From the NCBI GenBank assembly GCA_050013615.1, contig JBEKEX010000027.1, positions 1 to 17,747 on the forward strand: 17,747 nucleotides of DNA. The letters run 5' to 3'. Shown here piece after piece: positions 1 to 7,330 of this stretch. Position 1 is the first letter of the stretch, and each line of letters starts with the position of its first letter. Below the pieces are notes generated by a model, which ran no database searches, had not been told where the DNA came from, and was given only the letters and a program-made list of their open reading frames with translations. Position numbers and translations under genes: made by a program. The DNA is from JBEKEX01 sp050013615. Its GTDB lineage: Bacteria > Chloroflexota > Anaerolineae > Anaerolineales > Anaerolineaceae.

Positions 1-1
1 A

Positions 2-199
2 GGTTCATCCGGTGTAACTCTTTCCGATTTTCTTTCCGTTCAAAACGTCGAATGGATCGATGCTACACATTTCCTGTTCATGGACAAGAACGGCAGCAAT
101 TGGGAAATTCGTCTGGAACAGGTAGGTTCGCCCAGCACGTTCATCTTCAGCACCTCCGCCGGAAGTAATTACACACCTTCCTACGATTTTTCAGATTGA
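2..199 (+). CDS. C-terminal end of an unidentified protein, possibly beta-propeller (5' truncated by window)
   Basis: An open frame enters from the left edge and encodes 65 residues before a TGA stop at 197-199. The peptide has alternating hydrophobic and polar strands, with motifs such as NVEWIDATHFLFMDKNG and NWEIRLEQVG followed by a Ser/Thr/Gly-rich end. This resembles the last blade of a TolB/PD40-type beta-propeller, but the fragment is too short to assign a family. The coding claim rests on the sensible amino acid composition and on a hairpin terminator 28 bases after the stop. The start, total length and any signal peptide lie outside the window. No function is proposed. Confidence 0.5.
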   Translation, partial: GSSGVTLSDFLSVQNVEWIDATHFLFMDKNGSNWEIRLEQVGSPSTFIFSTSAGSNYTPSYDFSD

Positions 200-227
200 T
201 ATCCAGAAAGACATCCACAGGAATCAA

Positions 228-255
228 AAACCTGGGCGGATAACCGCCCAGGTTT
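228..255. terminator. Bidirectional rho-independent terminator between the left-edge gene and fhs
   Basis: A perfect 12-bp stem (228-239 with 244-255) with loop ATAA. On the - strand the stem is followed by a run of five T (complement of 226-230), as expected for an intrinsic terminator of fhs, whose stop is 22 bases upstream. On the + strand it follows the left-edge gene but has only three T at the stem end, so it should be weaker in that direction. Confidence 0.85.
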
Positions 256-276
256 GATCCTCCGTAAACCAATTTT

Positions 277-2184
277 CTACGAAAGCCCCAGTATCTTCCC
301 CGTCACCGGGTCTATATCTATGTCCATAAAGACCGGCCGGGTGGGCAGACCGGGCATGGTGCTCATCGTGCCCACCAGCGGATACAGAAAGCCCGCCCCC
401 ACCGAGGCACGCACGTCGCGCACGGGGATGCGAAAACCCTTGGGCACTCCCTTCAAAGCAGAATCGTGGCTAAGAGACAGGTGAGTCTTGGCCATGCAGA
501 TGGGCAGCTTATCGAAGCCCATGCGGGTATACTCGGCGATCTTGGCCTCTGCTTCTGGCAGGTAATCCACGCCGTCTGCACCGTACACGTCCCGCGCAAT
601 AGCCTCAATCTTCTCTTTGATCGACAGGTCGAGCGGATAGAGGAACTCGAAGTGTGAGGGCTTTTCGGCAGCCGCAATGACTGCCTTGGCCAGCTCGACC
701 GCGCCTTCACCGCCCAATTCGAAATGGTTGGCAACCACGGCTGCTTCGGCGCCGCCCTCTTCGACCGCCGCTTTGCGCACCAATTCCAGCTCGGCCGGCG
801 AATCCGTGCCGAAGCGGTTGACGGCGACTACGACGGGGATGCCGTAGCGCCGAGCGATGTTGATATGCGCCAGCAGGTTGGGAATGCCCGCCCGCAACAG
901 ATCGAGGTTCTCGTTGGTATAGGCCGGGTCCAACGGCTTGCCGGCAACCACCTTGGGGCCGCCGCCATGCATCTTGAGGGCGCGCACCGTGGCCACCAAC
1001 ACCACCACGTTCGGTACAAGTCCCGAATAGCGGCACTTGATGTCAAAGAATTTCTCCATGCCCATGTCGGCGCCGAAGCCGGATTCCGTGACCACGTAAT
1101 CCGCCAGCTTCAAACCGACCTGGTCGGCAATGATGGAACTGTTGCCATGGGCAATGTTGGCGAACGGCCCGGCGTGCACGAAGACCGGCGTGCCTTCCAA
1201 GGTCTGCATCAAATTAGGCTTGATGGCGTCATGCATCAACACCGTCATGGCGCCCGCCACTCCCAGGTCGTCAGCATTGATCGGGTCACCTTTGCGGCTG
1301 GTGCCGATCACCATCTGCCCCAGGCGGCGGCGCATATCCGCCAGACTGGTCGTAAGTGCCAGCACGGCCATGGTCTCACTCGCCACAGCCATATCGAACC
1401 CGGTCTGACGCTCGAAACCCTTTTCTTCTTCACCCTCGCCAATAGTGATGCCGCGCAGGAAGCGGTCGTTGGTATCCATCACCCGCCGCCAGGTAATGGA
1501 TGCCGGATCGATATCCAGCCGGCAAAAGCGGGCACGTTCTTCGGGGGTCAGCGCGTCGGGATCGGTTTTATCGATGCCCAATTTCTTCAAGCGGTTCATC
1601 ATCGCCCGGCCGAAATGGCGCTTCCCTTTCTTATCGGGTGGGCACAGCCGGTTGAAAAGCTGCTCGTCGGTGGCATCCGCCTCGTGCAAGATACGCGTGT
1701 CTATCGCAGCCGCCAGCAGGTTATTGGCCGCCGTGATGGCATGGATGTCGCCGGTCAGGTGCAGGTTGATATCCTCCATGGGGATCACCTGGCTGTAACC
1801 ACCGCCGGCCGCGCCGCCTTTGATGCCAAAGGTTGGGCCCTGCGAGGGTTGGCGGATGCAGGTCATGACGCGTTTGCCCAAATGTGCGCCGAGCGCCTGG
1901 CTCAGGCCGACGGTGGTGGTGGTTTTGCCTTCGCCCAGCGGCGTGGGGGTAATAGCGGTAACGTCCACGTACTTGCCATTCGGCACATCCTTCAAGCGTT
2001 CGAGGATCTCCAGCTTGACCTTGGCTTTATAAGGCCCGTACAATTCCAATTCTTCCGGCAAGATGCCCAACTCTTCGGCAACTTGCGTGATGGGTTTCAA
2101 CGTTGCGCCCTGGGCAATGTCGATGTCGACAGGCACAGGCGAGCGGAGTTTGAGAGGTGTAGGTGTAAAAGGTTTACGAGTCAT
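277..2184 (-). CDS. fhs: Formate--tetrahydrofolate ligase (10-formyl-THF synthetase), long eukaryote-like form
   Basis: Catalyses ATP-dependent formylation of tetrahydrofolate with formate to give 10-formyl-THF, the entry step of formate into cytoplasmic one-carbon metabolism (purines, fMet-tRNA, Wood-Ljungdahl methyl branch). The P-loop region TPLGEGKTTT is at residues 81-90 and is followed by FGIKGGAAGGGYSQV (119-133) and the PMEDINLHLTGD segment. The 635-residue length exceeds the roughly 557 of typical bacterial enzymes. The extra sequence includes an insertion at about 177-222 (FNRLCPP to RARFCRLDIDP). This insertion and the C-terminal FLYPLVGTMSTMPGLPTRP match, from memory, the synthetase domain of eukaryotic C1-THF synthase (MTHFD1), not the usual bacterial pattern. 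Start chosen at 2184 because AAGGAG (complement of 2194-2199) lies 9 bases upstream; a 30-residue upstream extension has no such site and would run through the likely promoter. Single-gene unit with its own promoter and terminator. Confidence 0.97.
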   Translation of the reverse strand: MTRKPFTPTPLKLRSPVPVDIDIAQGATLKPITQVAEELGILPEELELYGPYKAKVKLEILERLKDVPNGKYVDVTAITPTPLGEGKTTTTVGLSQALGAHLGKRVMTCIRQPSQGPTFGIKGGAAGGGYSQVIPMEDINLHLTGDIHAITAANNLLAAAIDTRILHEADATDEQLFNRLCPPDKKGKRHFGRAMMNRLKKLGIDKTDPDALTPEERARFCRLDIDPASITWRRVMDTNDRFLRGITIGEGEEEKGFERQTGFDMAVASETMAVLALTTSLADMRRRLGQMVIGTSRKGDPINADDLGVAGAMTVLMHDAIKPNLMQTLEGTPVFVHAGPFANIAHGNSSIIADQVGLKLADYVVTESGFGADMGMEKFFDIKCRYSGLVPNVVVLVATVRALKMHGGGPKVVAGKPLDPAYTNENLDLLRAGIPNLLAHINIARRYGIPVVVAVNRFGTDSPAELELVRKAAVEEGGAEAAVVANHFELGGEGAVELAKAVIAAAEKPSHFEFLYPLDLSIKEKIEAIARDVYGADGVDYLPEAEAKIAEYTRMGFDKLPICMAKTHLSLSHDSALKGVPKGFRIPVRDVRASVGAGFLYPLVGTMSTMPGLPTRPVFMDIDIDPVTGKILGLS

Positions 2185-2221
2185 TTGGATTCTCTCCTTT
2201 GTCATACGAGATGACGAATTG

Positions 2222-2250
2222 ATTATCAACCCTCTATCGTCCCATGGCAA
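2222..2250 (-). promoter_or_regulatory. Sigma-70-type promoter of fhs
   Basis: On the - strand, TTGCCA (complement of 2245-2250) and GATAAT (complement of 2222-2227) are separated by exactly 17 bases; each differs from consensus at one position. Predicted transcription start is near 2215, giving a leader of about 30 bases that holds the fhs ribosome binding site. Confidence 0.6.
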
Positions 2251-2355
2251 GGGTTTTGTCAACCTGTCTGACAATTAAAAACAAAGTGCATTTTTAAGCC
2301 ATGTGACATATCGGATAAATATCCCGGAAAATCGGCTTACATTTTTGTTAATAAT

Positions 2356-2373
2356 TTGCAATGAAATTGCAAT
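2356..2373. repeat. Direct repeat TTGCAAT upstream of the pilin gene
   Basis: Two copies of TTGCAAT (2356-2362 and 2367-2373) start 11 bases apart, about one helical turn, and each contains the palindrome TTGCAA. The second copy overlaps the candidate -35 box of the pilin gene. This geometry would suit a regulator binding on one face of the DNA, but the region is AT-rich and chance is possible. Confidence 0.25.
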
Positions 2374-2396
2374 ACTATTGATTGATTTTTTATAAA
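2367..2396 (+). promoter_or_regulatory. Possible promoter of the pilin gene
   Basis: TTGCAA (2367-2372, four of six consensus bases) and TATAAA (2391-2396, five of six) are 18 bases apart in an AT-rich stretch, about 40 bases before the pilin start. An alternative is TTGATT at 2378 with CATAAT at 2404, but its spacing of 20 is poor. Not decisive. Confidence 0.3.
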
Positions 2397-2436
2397 ATTG
2401 GGTCATAATTAATAAAGGAAATGGAGGTGATGAAAT

Positions 2437-2583
2437 ATGGGAGTGGCCAAAAAGCAGACCGGCCAAGGATTGATCGAATATGCATTCATCCTTGTCCTGG
2501 TGGCTTTGATCATACTGGTTGCCCTGGCGCTGTTTGGCAACTCGGTAGGCAAAATGTACAGCGATATAATCAATGTAGTGTAA
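2437..2583 (+). CDS. Flp/type IVb pilin precursor, 48 residues
   Basis: A very small gene with an excellent ribosome binding site, GGAGGTGA at 2423-2430, six bases before the ATG. The product has a short basic leader (MGVAKKQTG) and then QGLIEYAF. This fits prepilin peptidase cleavage after Gly9, leaving Glu at mature position 5 followed by Tyr, the signature of Flp/type IVb pilins. A hydrophobic helix of about 22 residues (LVLVALIILVALALFG) follows, with a short polar tail ending NVV. The mature protein would be about 39 residues, typical of Flp subunits. It should sit in the membrane and be assembled into Tad-type pili. No tad/cpa assembly genes are adjacent: the gene stands alone between AT-rich upstream DNA and its own terminator, so the assembly machinery must be elsewhere. 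A TadE-like minor pilin is less likely given the length and the EY pair. Confidence 0.88.
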   Translation: MGVAKKQTGQGLIEYAFILVLVALIILVALALFGNSVGKMYSDIINVV

Positions 2584-2607
2584 ACGTTGCAATTTTTCTT
2601 TTCCTAG

Positions 2608-2640
2608 TAAAATCAGCCGGTTCGAATGCGGCTGATTTTA
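2608..2640 (+). terminator. Rho-independent terminator of the pilin gene
   Basis: A 12-bp stem (2608-2619 with 2629-2640) with a 9-base loop, GC in the inner half and A/T at the base. On the + strand the stem ends in TTTTA and continues ATTTAA. It begins 25 bases after the pilin stop and isolates that gene from the transporter downstream. Confidence 0.75.
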
Positions 2641-2718
2641 ATTTAACAAGTTCGATTTAACATTTTTGTCATCCAAACAACATTGGGTTAAAAAGACTCC
2701 CTTGTATGAATAAAGCGA

Positions 2719-2724
2719 TATAAT
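2719..2724 (+). promoter_or_regulatory. Possible -10 box for the permease gene
   Basis: A perfect TATAAT at 2719-2724 lies 80 bases before the permease start, but no convincing -35 element is found 16-18 bases upstream. A second TATAAT (2763-2768) also lacks a partner. A promoter must lie somewhere in 2641-2804 because a terminator precedes it; which hexamer is used is unclear. Confidence 0.25.
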
Positions 2725-2804
2725 CTCAAATCAAATAAGCAATCCATTTTTATTCATTCCTATATAATTAAACGCACCATAATCCTTTTGGCGAGGAGCA
2801 AACG

Positions 2805-4400
2805 GTGGCCGAAACAACTGGAAATATGATCAAAGCTGAAACCAGCAAACTGAAGCGTGAGCTCACCTTGCTTCCATTGTTCGCATTGATTTACTTCACC
2901 GTGTGCGGTGGGCCATTTGGTGTCGAGTTGTTGATCGGCTCTTCAGGGCCCCTCCTGGCGCTGATCCTGTTGGTCGTCACGCCGCTGATCTTCAGCATCC
3001 CCAACATGCTCATGGTACGGGAGATGACCTCATTGATGCCCGGCGAAGGCGGTTATTACCACTGGGTCAAACAAGCATTTGGCCCCTTCACCGGCTTTAT
3101 GGCCGGATGGATGAACTGGGTCGTCGCCTGGGTGGACGTCGCCATATACCCAGTGCTGGCTGCCACCTATTTGGGATTCTTTTTTCCGATTCTGCGCGAT
3201 GGAACGACGATTGCCAATATTCAAATTCCCCCCTGGGTGCTGCAATGGCTGGTAGCGTTGGTGCTGATCTGGGCCATCTCAGCGTTGAGTGTGCGCGGCG
3301 CCAGGCTGTCCGGCTTGACCGCCAACTGGCTGGGGATCGTCATGATGATCCCCATCATCGCCATGTCCGGGGTAGGCATCTACAACTGGATCCGTAGCGG
3401 CTCGACGCTCTCGCTGCCCTTGCTGCCTCAAGGCGATATGTCCCCCAGCGCTTTCTTCAGCGCGTTCAGCGTTGGGTTGTTCGTCATCATGTGGAATTAC
3501 ATGGGTTGGGAGCTTCCCACCGCCGCTGGCGATGAGATCGTGAAGCCCAAGCAGACCTACCCGCTGGCGATGACCCTGGTGTTGGTCGCCGCCATTGCCA
3601 CCTATGGTCTTCCCACCATTGCCGGCCTGTACGGTGGTGCAGGTGCAGATGGCCGTTACCTCCTCTGGGGACAGGAGGCTGATACCGGCCAGACCATCGG
3701 CGATTATATGCAATCCAATTACAATATTTCATCTTCTCAAATGCAAAGTTGGGGCGTTGATCCCAATGGCGATTCCGGTTGGTCATTCCCTGACATTGCT
3801 CATGCCATTGGTGACGCCGCCGCGGGGCAGCAGAATAGCGCTCTCGGACAATTGCTGGGTGCGTCGGTGACCGTGGCGGCCATCTTGAGCATGATTGGTC
3901 TCTTCATCGGGAACAGCCTGGGCGGCACGCGCGTACCTTTTGCTCTGGCAGAGGACGGCATGATGCCGCAATGGATGGTCAAGGTGCATCCCAAATACGG
4001 CACGCCGTGGGTGGCAATCCTCTTCTGCGGTGTGTTGTTCTCGATCCTTTCCCTGAACACGTTTGCCTTCCTGGTGGTAGTGGACGTCTTCCTTAACATG
4101 TTGGTGCTGATGGCCGAGTTCCTCGCCCTGTGGAAGCTGCGCTTTTCCAAGCCTGACCTACCCCGGCAGAAGGTCCCTGGCGGTTACTTCGGCCTTGTAT
4201 ACATCACCCTCTGCCCCGCCATCATCATCATCCTGGCCATCTATAGCCAGGTCGAGGATTCCGGCCTCGATTCGATCTGGCTGGCACTGGCAGCCATGCT
4301 GATCGGTGCCGTTCTATATTTCCCCATTAAATGGTGGGTCAAACGCGAAGTGCCCGATGTGGACCCTTACCAAGCTGAGCCGGAAACAGAATCGGTCTGA
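2805..4400 (+). CDS. APC-superfamily amino acid/polyamine permease
   Basis: Cytoplasmic-membrane secondary transporter, 531 residues, with about twelve hydrophobic segments. These lie near residues 22-42, 46-70, 92-127, 142-162, 171-193, 213-237, 253-275, 347-375, 402-420, 422-443, 461-480 and 490-510. The first helix carries the glycine-rich break typical of the family (VCGGPFGVE), followed by MPGEGGYYHWV and GPFTGFMAGWMNW, both standard APC motifs. The GGPFGVE form recalls the eukaryotic polyamine/LAT-like (PUT) branch and related bacterial permeases; substrate cannot be assigned. A polar stretch of about 70 residues between segments 7 and 8 (about 276-345, rich in Gly, Ser, Asp) is longer than usual and is probably an external loop. 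Start is GTG, chosen because GAGGAG at 2793-2798 lies six bases upstream. Transcribed alone and convergent with alaS. Confidence 0.9.
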   Translation: MAETTGNMIKAETSKLKRELTLLPLFALIYFTVCGGPFGVELLIGSSGPLLALILLVVTPLIFSIPNMLMVREMTSLMPGEGGYYHWVKQAFGPFTGFMAGWMNWVVAWVDVAIYPVLAATYLGFFFPILRDGTTIANIQIPPWVLQWLVALVLIWAISALSVRGARLSGLTANWLGIVMMIPIIAMSGVGIYNWIRSGSTLSLPLLPQGDMSPSAFFSAFSVGLFVIMWNYMGWELPTAAGDEIVKPKQTYPLAMTLVLVAAIATYGLPTIAGLYGGAGADGRYLLWGQEADTGQTIGDYMQSNYNISSSQMQSWGVDPNGDSGWSFPDIAHAIGDAAAGQQNSALGQLLGASVTVAAILSMIGLFIGNSLGGTRVPFALAEDGMMPQWMVKVHPKYGTPWVAILFCGVLFSILSLNTFAFLVVVDVFLNMLVLMAEFLALWKLRFSKPDLPRQKVPGGYFGLVYITLCPAIIIILAIYSQVEDSGLDSIWLALAAMLIGAVLYFPIKWWVKREVPDVDPYQAEPETESV

Positions 4401-4429
4401 CAACAACTCCTATACTTGTACCGATATAA

Positions 4430-4459
4430 AAATGACCGGCTCAAGTGAGCCGGTCATTT
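4430..4459. terminator. Bidirectional terminator between the permease and alaS
   Basis: A 13-bp perfect stem (4430-4442 with 4447-4459) with loop AAGT. It lies 29 bases past the permease stop and 3 bases past the alaS stop. On the - strand the stem runs into five T followed by ATAT, so it works as a good terminator for alaS; on the + strand there are three T and then ACGTCATTTC, a weaker tail. Confidence 0.85.
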
Positions 4460-4462
4460 ACG

Positions 4463-7186
4463 TCATTTCAATTTTTCCTGGACATATTCCTTGACGGCCG
4501 CCAACGCTTTCGCCATGCCGCCGGGGTCTTTGCCGCCCGCTTGCGCCAGGGTGGGTTTTCCACCGCCGCTGCCGCCGATCCATTTGGCAACCGTGCGCAC
4601 CAACTCGCCCGCGTTCAATCCCCGCTTGACCAGGTCATCGGTAACCACGGCGACGAGGAATGGCTTTTCACCCGCCGTACTGCCGAGCACCACGACACCC
4701 GATGGATACTTCTGACGGAACTGATCTGTCAACTGGCGTAGTGAGTCCGCATCGGCTTCGGGCACCGAAGCCGTTAGCACCGGCACACCCTTGACTTCCG
4801 GGACGTTGTCCAGGTATTTCCCGAATTGCGCTCCGGCCATTTCTTGGCGCAGCTTGGCAATCAATTTACGGCTTTGTTCCAGTTCGAAGCTCAAGTTGTC
4901 GATCTTATCGACCACATCCTCGACCGAGCACTCAAGCAAAGCCGCCGAACTCTTCAGCTCGCGGAATCGGCGCTGCACCAACTCGTAGGCCACCCTGCCG
5001 GTTACTGCCTCGATCCGTCGGACGCCTGCCGCTGCAGAACCCTCGCTTATGATCAGGAACAACCCAATATCGCCGGTTTCGTCCAGGTGCGTCCCGCCGC
5101 ACAATTCGTAAGAGACCGGTTTTTCATCACCGATGGTGACCGTGCGCACCACAGCGCCATATTTCTCGCCGAAGAGCGCCATGGCGCCTTCTGCAATCGC
5201 TTCGTCTAAAGGTTTGCTGGTCTTTTTAAGCGGATAGTTTGCCATAATAGCTTGATTGACACCCGTCTCGACTTTCTCGAGTTGTTCCGGCGTCATGGCT
5301 TCGGGATGCGTAAAATCGAACCGCAAGCGGTCCGGTGCCACCAGGGAGCCGGCTTGCCGGGCATGCTCACCCAGTACGCTGCGCAACTGAGCGTGCAGCA
5401 AATGGGTGGCGGTGTGGTTGCGCATGATGTCCCGCCGTCGTTGCACATCCACGCGGGCGACGATGGGGTCGCCCACCTGCGGGTTGCCTTTTACGACCGT
5501 GCCGACGTGCACAATGATGCCCGATGCCGGCTTGCGCATCCCTTCCACCTTGATCTCCCAGCCCTTTTCAGAAGTGATGACACCCGTATCTGACACCTGG
5601 CCGCCTGATTCCACATAAAAACAAGTCTTAGGCAGAATGACCTCGACCTCTTCTCCAACCGTTGCGGAGTCGGCGGAAGCTTCATCTTTTACGATAGCCA
5701 GCAGTTTCCCCTCCACTTCCAAGGCATGATAAGGGTCATAAGCCACCCCATCCTTGGAAAGGGCTTTTTTCGCCTGTAAATCTTCGAATACAGCCCTGAA
5801 AACATCTACGTCCTCGCCACCCAGCGGGCCAAACGCCTTGCCCGCGCCGGAAGTCAAGCGATGCTCTTCCATCGCCGCCCGGAAAGCAGCCTCGTCTACA
5901 TCCAGATCCTCTTCACGAGCCACATCACGGGTCAATTCCAGCGGTAAGCCGTGGGTGGCATACAGGTCGAATGCCTTGCGCCCGTCCAACACTTTCTGGC
6001 CGGAAGCCTTCACTTCAGCCAATAATTCTTCCAAACGTGCCAGCCCCGCGTCCACCGTGCGCTGGAAGCGCTTCTCCTCGCGGGTCAGGTTATCCAGAAT
6101 AGTCTGCTTGTTCTTGAGCACTTCGGGATAAGCTTCCCCGTAGGTCTCGATGACCTTTTCGGCCACCTTCGCCAGGAAGGGCTTGTTCAAACCCAGCTTG
6201 CTCCCAAACCGGGCCGCCCGGCGGATGATCATGCGGCACACGTAATTGCGTCCCGTATTACCGGGCACTACACCGTCGGCGACCAGGAAAGTTGCTGCGC
6301 GCGCGTGGTCGGCAACCACGCGATAAGGGGTCAGGTTGCTCTCCCGCTCTGCTTCCGTGTGCCCGGAAAGCTGCTGCACGATCTCGATCAGTGGCAGCAG
6401 GAGATCGGTCTTATAGTTTGAAGTCACGCCCTGCAGTACCGAAACGATGCGCTCGAAACCCATGCCGGTATCCACATGCGCTGCTGGCAGCGGCTCCAAT
6501 TTGGTGGCGCTCAAGCGATTATATTGAATGAAAACCAGGTTCCAAAGCTCCAAATAACGCTTACAATCGCCGTTCACCCGGCACACGTGGCCGGGAACGT
6601 CCTTTTTGTCGCAAAACTCTGCCCCGCGGTCCATGTGGATCTCACTGCAGGGACCGCATGGCCCCGTATCGGCCATTTCCCAAAAGTTATCCTTGCGCCC
6701 AAAATACATCACGTGCTCCGGGTTGATCCCCGGTTGCTGGCGCCAGATCGTGGCAGCTTCTTCATCGGTCGGGATATCCCCTTTGTCGTCTTTGAAACAG
6801 GTGGTCCAAAGCTTATCCTTGTCGAGCCCCCACTCTCCGGTCAACAGTTCCCACGCCCAAGTGATGGCTTCCTTCTTGTGATAATCGCCAAACGACCAGT
6901 TGCCCAGCATTTCGAAAAAGGTATGGTGGGAATCGTCGCGACCCACGTCATCCAGGTCATTATGTTTTCCGGCTACACGCATGCATTTCTGAGAATCCAC
7001 AGCACGTGTATAACTCCTGTGGTCCGTCCCCAGGAACACGTCCTTGAATTGCACCATGCCGGCATTGGTAAACAGCAACGTCTGGTCGCCTCCCGGCACC
7101 AACGAAGAGGATGGCACAACTGTATGTCCTCGCTTGACAAAGAAATCGATGAATTCTTTCCTGATTTGTGAGCCACTACGGACCAT
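4463..7186 (-). CDS. alaS: Alanine--tRNA ligase (AlaRS)
   Basis: Charges tRNA-Ala with alanine in the cytoplasm and edits mischarged Ser/Gly. The 907-residue product has the full class II layout: a catalytic core with SQIRKEFIDFF at the N-terminus, TNAGM (40-44) and GPCGPCSEIH (175-184); an editing domain with HTATHLLH (591-598) and CGGTH (696-700), which supply the zinc ligands; a coiled stretch (about 760-785); and a DHHA1/C-Ala end with GGSGGGKPTLAQAGG (871-885). Within the core an insert after GPCGPC adds three more cysteines (192, 202, 208), which with Cys177 and Cys180 may form an extra metal site. Start at 7186 because AAGGAG (complement of 7194-7199) is seven bases upstream; the 11-residue longer frame lacks this. 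It has its own promoter and a shared terminator. Confidence 0.98.
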   Translation of the reverse strand: MVRSGSQIRKEFIDFFVKRGHTVVPSSSLVPGGDQTLLFTNAGMVQFKDVFLGTDHRSYTRAVDSQKCMRVAGKHNDLDDVGRDDSHHTFFEMLGNWSFGDYHKKEAITWAWELLTGEWGLDKDKLWTTCFKDDKGDIPTDEEAATIWRQQPGINPEHVMYFGRKDNFWEMADTGPCGPCSEIHMDRGAEFCDKKDVPGHVCRVNGDCKRYLELWNLVFIQYNRLSATKLEPLPAAHVDTGMGFERIVSVLQGVTSNYKTDLLLPLIEIVQQLSGHTEAERESNLTPYRVVADHARAATFLVADGVVPGNTGRNYVCRMIIRRAARFGSKLGLNKPFLAKVAEKVIETYGEAYPEVLKNKQTILDNLTREEKRFQRTVDAGLARLEELLAEVKASGQKVLDGRKAFDLYATHGLPLELTRDVAREEDLDVDEAAFRAAMEEHRLTSGAGKAFGPLGGEDVDVFRAVFEDLQAKKALSKDGVAYDPYHALEVEGKLLAIVKDEASADSATVGEEVEVILPKTCFYVESGGQVSDTGVITSEKGWEIKVEGMRKPASGIIVHVGTVVKGNPQVGDPIVARVDVQRRRDIMRNHTATHLLHAQLRSVLGEHARQAGSLVAPDRLRFDFTHPEAMTPEQLEKVETGVNQAIMANYPLKKTSKPLDEAIAEGAMALFGEKYGAVVRTVTIGDEKPVSYELCGGTHLDETGDIGLFLIISEGSAAAGVRRIEAVTGRVAYELVQRRFRELKSSAALLECSVEDVVDKIDNLSFELEQSRKLIAKLRQEMAGAQFGKYLDNVPEVKGVPVLTASVPEADADSLRQLTDQFRQKYPSGVVVLGSTAGEKPFLVAVVTDDLVKRGLNAGELVRTVAKWIGGSGGGKPTLAQAGGKDPGGMAKALAAVKEYVQEKLK

Positions 7187-7217
7187 GAAACATCTCCTTG
7201 GAATAAATCGACCTTCC

Positions 7218-7231
7218 ACCGTTCGGACGGT
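7218..7231. promoter_or_regulatory. Dyad ACCGT-N4-ACGGT at the alaS transcription start
   Basis: A perfect inverted repeat of 5-base arms with a 4-base centre lies directly downstream of the alaS -10 box, about where the transcript should begin. It could be an operator, or a small hairpin at the 5' end of the mRNA. The arms are short, so chance is a real alternative. Confidence 0.3.
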
Positions 7232-7238
7232 AGGGTTG

Positions 7239-7267
7239 ATTATACGCGATATAACCTTCCTTTACAA
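7239..7267 (-). promoter_or_regulatory. Sigma-70-type promoter of alaS
   Basis: On the - strand, TTGTAA (complement of 7262-7267, four of six consensus bases) is followed after exactly 17 bases by a perfect TATAAT (complement of 7239-7244). Predicted start near 7232 gives a leader of about 45 bases, too short for a T-box element. The -35 box sits 8 bases beyond the hairpin that ends the protease operon. Confidence 0.7.
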
Positions 7268-7275
7268 TGAAAATG

Positions 7276-7304
7276 ACGCCGGCGGCTGATGAAGCCGCCG
7301 GCGT
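7276..7304 (-). terminator. Rho-independent terminator of the TPR/protease operon
   Basis: A 12-bp, very GC-rich stem (7276-7287 with 7293-7304) with loop GATGA. On the - strand it is followed by CATTTTCATTG, a short T-rich tail. It starts 27 bases after the stop of the C25-like protease gene and marks the end of the - strand operon, just before the alaS promoter. Confidence 0.8.
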
Positions 7305-7330
7305 TTTCGAATAACACCCCAGTTATTCGG

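Noticed and set aside
724..2214. A 496-codon open frame on the + strand
   Set aside because: It lies fully antisense to fhs, its translation is rich in His, Arg and Gln without family motifs, and it exists because of the codon bias of the real gene.
2275..2592. A 105-codon - strand open frame between fhs and the pilin
   Set aside because: It covers the pilin gene and the fhs promoter in antisense, with no domain; the + strand pilin explains the region better.
7187..7238. T-box riboswitch in the alaS leader
   Set aside because: The predicted leader is about 45 bases and has no specifier stem or antiterminator; a T-box needs far more sequence.
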